A stretch of DNA of 64,000 bases. It comes from Flavobacterium seoulense (GTDB taxonomy: Bacteria; Bacteroidota; Bacteroidia; Flavobacteriales; Flavobacteriaceae). Shown piece after piece: positions 59,311 to 64,000 of this stretch; position 1 is the stretch's first letter; the number at the start of each line of letters is the position of its first letter. A program made the position numbers and the translations under genes. The stretch is from NCBI RefSeq assembly GCF_000695795.1, contig NZ_JNCA01000021.1, positions 1 to 64,000 on the forward strand, given 5' to 3'. Under the pieces are notes generated by a model. That model did no database searches, was not told the DNA's origin, and saw nothing but the letters and a program-made list of their open reading frames with translations.

Positions 59311-60234
59311 ATGGATTTAAAAATAAAAAATAAATATAAAACAGAGTTCAAAAAGGCATTAGACACTTTTACTGAAAAACTCGAAAAATACGTCTCTACT
59401 GAAAACGGTGATTGGTCTGTAAAAGGATTTATCGATGTTTATAAAAATATTTATACAATTTCTTCAGATACTAAAATTGTTTCTAAAATTCTTGAAATCC
59501 ATATATTTCCACAAATCTTACAATTTGCAGAAGAAAATAACTACAATATTATTTTAACCGAACACCAAAACTATTATCCCGACCTTACTTTTATTCACAA
59601 GGAAAATGAACAAGTGAAATTTGCTGTAGACTTAAAAACTACTTACCGCAAGAAAAATGGAATTTCGAGTTTTACGCTTGGAAGTCACGGAAGTTATTTC
59701 AAGGAAAGAGATAAAAAGAAAAATATTCAATTTCCATACAACCAATATTTGGGACATTTCTGTTTAGGAGTTATTTACACTCGTACTGACATCAATGCCG
59801 ATGACCCTACTGATACTGAAATCTATCAAGTTCAAGAATTGCAAGAAGACTATGAAACTCCCAACACAAAAGTTGGAGAACGGAAAGTCACAACTGTTGA
59901 CAACTTAAAATCAATAACTTCTGTAATTAAAGATTTCGACTTTTTTGTTGCAGAAAAATGGAAAATTGCAAGCGACAAGCAAGGCTCTGGAAATACAGCA
60001 AATATTGGTTCAACTTTGAGTATTGAGGATTTGAGAAATGAGAATGGTATTTTTAGCCAACTGGGAGAAGAATGGTTTGATGAATATTGGATAAATCACG
60101 GCTCTGCAACAATGGTAAAAGACGGAAAGCCTACTAAAATAACAACACTTAGAGACTTTTTAGAATTCAAAGGCAGAAAGGACTTATGGGATAAAATTGT
60201 ATCAAGAAAACCTTATAAAAAAGATACAAAATGA
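59311..60234 (+). CDS. Type II restriction endonuclease, EcoRV family
   Basis: 307-residue PD-(D/E)xK nuclease, longer than R.EcoRV (245). The EcoRV core is recognisable: YYPDLTFIHKENEQVKFAVDLKTTYRKK near 92-119 (split; Asp of PDLTF and the D-x-K of AVDLKTTY correspond to EcoRV Asp74, Asp90 and Lys92), then GISSFTLGSHGSYFKERDKKKNIQFPYNQYLGHFCLGVIYTRTD (in parts, near 121-160). Predicted target is GATATC or a related hexamer, by analogy. The methylase gene overlaps by 4 bp. Sequence and A/T-rich context suggest acquisition. Confidence 0.88.
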   Translation: MDLKIKNKYKTEFKKALDTFTEKLEKYVSTENGDWSVKGFIDVYKNIYTISSDTKIVSKILEIHIFPQILQFAEENNYNIILTEHQNYYPDLTFIHKENEQVKFAVDLKTTYRKKNGISSFTLGSHGSYFKERDKKKNIQFPYNQYLGHFCLGVIYTRTDINADDPTDTEIYQVQELQEDYETPNTKVGERKVTTVDNLKSITSVIKDFDFFVAEKWKIASDKQGSGNTANIGSTLSIEDLRNENGIFSQLGEEWFDEYWINHGSATMVKDGKPTKITTLRDFLEFKGRKDLWDKIVSRKPYKKDTK

Positions 60235-61154
60235 AAGTAATTATTCCACCCATAAAAAGCCAGGGAATTAAAACCAAGCTTGTTCCGTGGATTATGGATC
60301 TTGCTCCGAAAGTACCAGGCAAATGGATAGAACCATTTCTTGGAACTGGCGTTGTTGCGTTTAATTCTGGTTATAAAAGAGCTATTTTAAACGATACAAA
60401 TCCGCATATCATTAATTTCTATAAAGGTATTCAGCAAAAAAAAATTACCGCACCGCTGATGAAGCATTACCTTGAAAATGAAGGAGCAATTTTAAGTAAA
60501 GCTGAAAATAACGGATATGAACATTATTTGGAAGTTCGTTCACGTTTCAATTCGGGAGAATTTTCACCTTACGACTTTATCTTTCTTTCAAGAGCAGGAT
60601 TTAATGGAATGATGAGATTTAACAAAAAAGGACATTGGAATATTCCTTTTTGTAAAAAACCAGACCGTTTTGCTCAAGCTTATGTAACCAAAATCACAAA
60701 TCAAGTAAGTAAGGTTTCACAAATAATTCAATCCGAACCTGATTGGACATTTCATAATAAATCCTTTGCTGAAATCATTCCTTTAGCAACTGAAAATGAT
60801 ATTATTTATTGTGACCCACCATATTATGGCAGACACGTTGATTATTTTAATGGTTGGACAGAACAAGATGAAGAACTACTATTTAATCTTTTGAGTGAAA
60901 CAAAAGCAAAATTCATTCTTTCAACTTGGCATCATAACGATTGGAGACAAAACGAAATGATTGAAAAATTTTGGAAAAAATTCAATGTATTGACAAAAGA
61001 CCATTTTTATCATAATGGGGGAAGTATTGAAAACAGAAGAACTGTTGTAGAAGCTTTAGTTTGTAATTTCAACACTGACCATTTTAATCCACATAATCAC
61101 GGTTTGAAAGAAAAATCAAAACTTGAACAATTAGAAATAGACTGGACAGCGTAA
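60231..61154 (+). CDS. DNA adenine N6-methyltransferase of the EcoRV-like system (D12 class)
   Basis: 307-residue alpha-class N6-adenine methylase. SAM motif I KWIEPFLGTGVVAFNSG near 34-50 (PFxGTG), catalytic motif IV IIYCDPPYYGRHVDY near 197-211 (DPPY), and the D12-class RAGFNGMMRFNKKGHWNIPF target region near 127-146. It should protect the host from the upstream nuclease; M.EcoRV belongs to the same class. Translational coupling with the endonuclease gene (ATGA) puts R before M. Confidence 0.93.
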   Translation: MKVIIPPIKSQGIKTKLVPWIMDLAPKVPGKWIEPFLGTGVVAFNSGYKRAILNDTNPHIINFYKGIQQKKITAPLMKHYLENEGAILSKAENNGYEHYLEVRSRFNSGEFSPYDFIFLSRAGFNGMMRFNKKGHWNIPFCKKPDRFAQAYVTKITNQVSKVSQIIQSEPDWTFHNKSFAEIIPLATENDIIYCDPPYYGRHVDYFNGWTEQDEELLFNLLSETKAKFILSTWHHNDWRQNEMIEKFWKKFNVLTKDHFYHNGGSIENRRTVVEALVCNFNTDHFNPHNHGLKEKSKLEQLEIDWTA

Positions 61155-61167
61155 AAAAGCACTGAAC

Positions 61168-61295
61168 ATAAACAAGGGTTTTGCGATAGTGGGGGCGAAA
61201 CTGCAAAGTTCAATGTTTTTTTTCGGTTCAACATTTGCGCAAAAATGAAAATTTTCGCTTCAATTGCCCCACCATCGCCAAGCCACGAAACGTTA
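61168..61295. repeat. ~128-bp imperfect palindrome downstream of the RM genes
   Basis: ATAAACAAGGGTTTTGCGAT runs into GTGGGGGC (to 61196) and faces GCCCCACCATCGCCAAGCC (61266-61284) through AAACGTTAT (61288-61296). The inner region repeats GCAAAGTTCAATGTT against AACATTTGC. The total is about 60-70 bp of each arm allowing mismatches. Such GCGATnGTGGGGC elements recur in flavobacterial accessory regions and end in an AACGTTA word; integron attC-likeness is possible but unproven. It lies between the methylase gene and the next gene. Confidence 0.6.
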
Positions 61296-61320
61296 TTTAA
61301 TTTCTTTTTAATAAATGAAA

Positions 61321-61599
61321 CTATAAAACCTGCGTCGTTTTATAAACCTGAATAGGAGCAGCTAATAAGTCTTCACTTTCGGCAATAAAATCGATTAAAT
61401 ATTGTTGGCTGTTGTGAATGTCTAGTCCTGCCTGATCGGTCCATTCTTCCCAAATGATAAAAACATTTTCGGTGCAGTGTAAATCATAACGAATGCAGGC
61501 GGCTTCATTTCGGGTCTCTCTCACAATATGCTGAACCATTTCGGTAACTTTTTCAATATTTTCTTTCTTGCTTTTTATAATGGCTGTAATCGAAATCAT
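61321..61599 (-). CDS. Antibiotic-biosynthesis-monooxygenase (ABM)-domain protein
   Basis: 92-residue dimeric alpha-beta barrel. ISITAIIKSKKENIEKVTEMVQHIVRETRNE at the N-terminus, CIRYDLHCTENVFIIWEEWTDQAGLDIHN near 36-64, and YLIDFIAESEDLL. This is the putative quinol monooxygenase (YgiN-like) pattern, with the conserved Glu/Trp (EEW) of the active site. It may act on quinols or be a sensor. It is immediately downstream of the palindrome that follows the RM system. Confidence 0.88.
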   Translation of the reverse strand: MISITAIIKSKKENIEKVTEMVQHIVRETRNEAACIRYDLHCTENVFIIWEEWTDQAGLDIHNSQQYLIDFIAESEDLLAAPIQVYKTTQVL

Positions 61600-61668
61600 A
61601 ATCTGGTATTTTTTTTATTCAGGTTTAAAGGTAGTATTATTTTCTACTTTTCGAAGATAAATCTATCA

Positions 61669-62568
61669 CTACAACATCATGTATTTTTTGATGGCTTCTT
61701 TAGTTAATTCAGGATTAGCACCTTCGCTTCCGGCAACCAAAGCTCCCACTGCACAAGCAAAATTCAAAGCCTTTTGAGGTGATTTTCCCTTTAACAATTT
61801 GCTAAGTAAAGAAGCTAGAAAAGAATCACCTGCGCCCACAGTATCAGCTACTTTTATGAAATAACCGCTATTATAATAAAACTTTTCTTTATGATACAAA
61901 ACCGCGCCAAAAGGACCTTTGGTAACACATATTTGTTTGGTTTTGGTTTGCTCAGCGATGAATTGAATATTTTGCTCAAAAGAATGATAAGGCGAATTCA
62001 TTTTCTGACTGATTTCGAGTAATTCTTCGTCGTTGAGTTTGATAAAATCGGCTTTTTGCATCAGTTCGTTTAATAAATCAAAAGTGTAATAAGGCGCTCT
62101 TAAATTGACATCAAAAACTTTATACGTATTGGTGTTTTCCAGTAAATGCAATAATGTCGCACGGGAATCTTCACCACGGGCACTTAAACTGCCAAAAACA
62201 AATACATCGGCCTTTGAAATCTTTTTTAGTAATTGTTCTTCCACCTGAATTTTATCCCAAGCTGATGGATATAAAATATCGTAAGAAGCATTTCCTTTTT
62301 CGTTAATCATTACCTGAACAATTCCGGTTTTGTATCCTTTTGACTGCTGAATAAAATCAGTATTTACACCATTTTCTGCAGCATAAGATACGATAGCATC
62401 TCCATCTTCATCCGTTCCTACACTACTTACCATAGTTACTTCAGCACCCAGCGAACTCATTCGTAACGCAACATTTAAGGGTGCGCCGCCAATTTTTTTG
62501 TGCGTAGGAAACACATCCCATAATACTTCTCCAAACGATACTGCTTTTATCTTTTTATCTTTAGCCAT
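61669..62568 (-). CDS. PfkB-family carbohydrate kinase (fructokinase-like)
   Basis: 299-residue ribokinase-fold sugar kinase. KIGGAPLNVALRMSSLGAEVTMVS near 26-49 (first PfkB signature, split), GSLSARGEDSRATL, DVNLRAPYY near 158-166, IKLNDEELLEIS, and the catalytic DTVGAGDSFLASLLSKLL near 242-259 with the Asp base. Fructokinase is the best guess from GxGDVLWDVFP-like N-terminus and the VNLRAPYY motif; ribokinase or other keto-sugar kinases remain possible. It is read away from DUF3861. Confidence 0.88.
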   Translation of the reverse strand: MAKDKKIKAVSFGEVLWDVFPTHKKIGGAPLNVALRMSSLGAEVTMVSSVGTDEDGDAIVSYAAENGVNTDFIQQSKGYKTGIVQVMINEKGNASYDILYPSAWDKIQVEEQLLKKISKADVFVFGSLSARGEDSRATLLHLLENTNTYKVFDVNLRAPYYTFDLLNELMQKADFIKLNDEELLEISQKMNSPYHSFEQNIQFIAEQTKTKQICVTKGPFGAVLYHKEKFYYNSGYFIKVADTVGAGDSFLASLLSKLLKGKSPQKALNFACAVGALVAGSEGANPELTKEAIKKYMML

Positions 62569-62808
62569 AACAAAAAACGATTAATGGTTTTGGCATTTTA
62601 ATCTCTTTAAAAAAATGCTTATTTATAAAGTTAAACTTTTATTTGAACTAATCATCAGAATAAAAAGTGATTTTTAGCAACTTTTAGAAAAATTTAAGTC
62701 TATGGAATAGTCATTTTCATAGCTACAATTCCTGATTTGGACGATTTAACTTTATTGTTTGATTAGTATTTTTTAAATTTATAAAACACAATTATAGCAA
62801 TTACAATC

Positions 62809-63120
62809 ATGGAAAAAAGAGCTCATCAATACAAGCTAACACTCGAATATTTAAAGGATGCAAAAGGTGAAATCCAGTCTGCAGCTCCCATCGAACTTAA
62901 TTTTGAAAATCACGATGATATTTTCTCTATTATCGAAAGACAGAAAAGCAAAGGATTATTTGATAATCTGGAACAAGCAACAGAATTTGCTATTGGACTA
63001 AAATTATTTAGCGAAGTAATGCTTAAAAACCGAAAAGATCCTTTGTTTGAAGAACTGGCTCCTGCTTTTGGACAATTCATGAAAAAACTAAAAGCGATTC
63101 CCGCTACAGATAAGGAGTAA
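62809..63120 (+). CDS. DUF3861 family protein
   Basis: 103-residue soluble protein. The N-terminus HQYKLTLEYLKDAKGEIQSA starts the DUF3861 pattern, followed by IELNFENHDDIFSIIERQKSK and then ATEFAIGLKLFSEVMLKNR. The family is of unknown function. A terminator follows, shared with the converging symporter gene. The 240-bp gap upstream shows no convincing promoter. Confidence 0.85.
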   Translation: MEKRAHQYKLTLEYLKDAKGEIQSAAPIELNFENHDDIFSIIERQKSKGLFDNLEQATEFAIGLKLFSEVMLKNRKDPLFEELAPAFGQFMKKLKAIPATDKE

Positions 63121-63135
63121 TTATTTCGAAAAGCA

Positions 63136-63170
63136 AAAAAGGATTCTACTTTAACAGTAAAATCCTTTTT
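63136..63170. terminator. Bidirectional terminator
   Basis: AAAAAGGATTCTACT (63136-63150) pairs, with one mismatch, with GTAAAATCCTTTTT (63157-63170). A and T tracts on both sides serve the converging DUF3861 and symporter genes. Confidence 0.8.
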
Positions 63171-63199
63171 CAATTTATAAACAACTAAACAATTAAAGA

Positions 63200-64000
63200 T
63201 TACCAGAAAACGGTATATAAAGCGACTAATACACCACAGATTATAAACGATCCAATCACAAATTCGGAAGACACTTTGAACATAGCGGTATCGACTTCTA
63301 TTTGGTGTTTTTCATGCTGTTCTTTAGATTCCGGACATAATAAACTAATAGCAACCATCAGAAATACAATGATGAAAAATGCAATCGTCATTCGGTCTAA
63401 GAACGGAAAGTCAGGAAAAGCGCCATTGGTCCAAACCGGTAAAAACTTTAATACTGTAGCAATAGGCACCGTTAACAAAGCTCCTGCCAGTCCAGCGGAA
63501 GCGGTTGTTTTTTTCCAGAACATTCCCAACATGAAAATGGCAAGCACTCCCGGAGAAAAGAAACCTACATATTCCTGAATAAACTGATAAGCCTGATCCA
63601 GTGTTTTTAACGAAGGCGCAACAAGAGCTCCAATAAACATGGCAACTACAACACAGGCACGGCCAACACGAACCAGTTTTTTCTCGGATGCGTTTTTATT
63701 AAAATATTTTCGATAAATATCTAAAGAAAAAATCGTCGAAATACTATTGGCTTTTCCTGCTAATGAAGCCACGATTGCAGCAGTTAAAGCCGCCAGAGCA
63801 ATTCCTTTTAAACCCGGAGGCAATAAATTCATTAAGGTTGGATAAGCGCGGTCTGGTTTTAAAACTCCTGCTGCATCCAGCATTTCGCTTTGAAACATGC
63901 CGTTTTGATGCATTACATACATCGCGATTCCGGGTAAAACAGCAATAACAGGAACTAATAATTTTAAGAAAGCAGCAAATAAAATTCCTTTTCGTGCCGT
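63200..64000 (-). CDS. Sodium/solute (sugar) symporter, SSS family, 5' end outside the window
   Basis: Incomplete: the frame stays open to the right edge of the window with no start, 26 codons before the first internal Met at 63922 (those codons read TARKGILFAAFLKLLVPVIA). The visible part has about seven membrane segments and family motifs: PPGLKGIALAALTAAIVASLAGKANSISTIFSLDIY (split; the Na+-site region), FSPGVLAIFMLGMFWKKTTASAGL, and a C-terminal VIGSFIICGVLVALYTVFW. It most resembles vSGLT-type Na+/galactose or glucose symporters and may feed the PfkB kinase nearby. Confidence 0.9.
   Translation of the reverse strand, partial: TARKGILFAAFLKLLVPVIAVLPGIAMYVMHQNGMFQSEMLDAAGVLKPDRAYPTLMNLLPPGLKGIALAALTAAIVASLAGKANSISTIFSLDIYRKYFNKNASEKKLVRVGRACVVVAMFIGALVAPSLKTLDQAYQFIQEYVGFFSPGVLAIFMLGMFWKKTTASAGLAGALLTVPIATVLKFLPVWTNGAFPDFPFLDRMTIAFFIIVFLMVAISLLCPESKEQHEKHQIEVDTAMFKVSSEFVIGSFIICGVLVALYTVFW

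Noticed and set aside
59311..61154. Avoidance of GATATC in the window as support for the predicted RM specificity
   Set aside because: Many GATATC sites are present (for example near 2218, 2667, 7291, 22023, 31199 and 53065), so there is no visible avoidance and no inference can be drawn.

Overview
The window looks like a piece of a Flavobacterium (Flavobacteriaceae, Bacteroidota) chromosome. The DNA is AT-rich. Promoters fit the Bacteroidota pattern TTTG / TAnnTTTG, and no purine-rich Shine-Dalgarno is needed at the starts. The gene families are typical of the group: TamL lipoprotein, GH78, CbpA/CbpM, SusCD-free secreted enzymes, and an AraC regulator next to stress proteins. No rRNA, tRNA, CRISPR array, intact insertion sequence or prophage was found.

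Layout. 1-7 kb: a perfect 18-copy heptamer array abutting trmH, then a sirtuin (cobB), purB, a CPA2 cation/proton antiporter and the cbpA-cbpM co-chaperone pair. 7-11 kb: a secreted GH78 alpha-L-rhamnosidase and a secreted esterase. 10.9-12.6 kb: a marR-nitroreductase-yceI unit with a palindrome over its promoter. 12.7-20.7 kb: the complete tryptophan operon trpL-E-G-D-C-F-B-A. It has a Trp-Trp-Trp leader peptide and attenuator, and it is interrupted by two unrelated small genes (an IVP-type four-helix-bundle protein and a gamma-glutamylcyclotransferase-like gene). Short-period repeats fill several of its gaps, and a GC-rich REP-like element has become part of TrpF. 20.8-25.5 kb: a PQQ-type sugar dehydrogenase, small proteins, a decayed methyltransferase pseudogene and a small redox-looking regulon. 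That regulon is a CxxC thioredoxin-like protein, a DUF2024 protein and a MarR regulator with a four-cysteine tail, with the same 15-bp operator at both promoters. 25.5-37.7 kb: envelope and stress genes (OMP, holin-X-like, YtxH, OsmC, AraC, FAD protein, PA2169, DUF1328, topoisomerase IB, GH130 and a GT4 fusion). 37.8-50.7 kb: a minus-strand envelope lipid-transport region (AsmA-like, AI-2E-type permease, MlaD-MlaF-MlaE, TamL-TamB). 50.9-59 kb: a TetR-controlled RND pump (MFP, RND, a 37-residue membrane protein, OMF) followed by an Old Yellow Enzyme, with four copies of one operator. 59.3-61.3 kb: an EcoRV-type restriction-modification pair that looks acquired and ends in a long palindromic element. 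61.3-64 kb: a monooxygenase-like protein, a PfkB sugar kinase, DUF3861, and a sodium/sugar symporter cut by the window edge.

The most interesting material is regulatory and structural. There are heptamer-periodic DNA arrays at unrelated loci. The trp leader appears to be leaderless. Two operator families (MarR-Cys and TetR) can be defined from internal repetition. A REP-like hairpin is translated in TrpF. An AcrZ-like micro-protein candidate lies in the RND operon.
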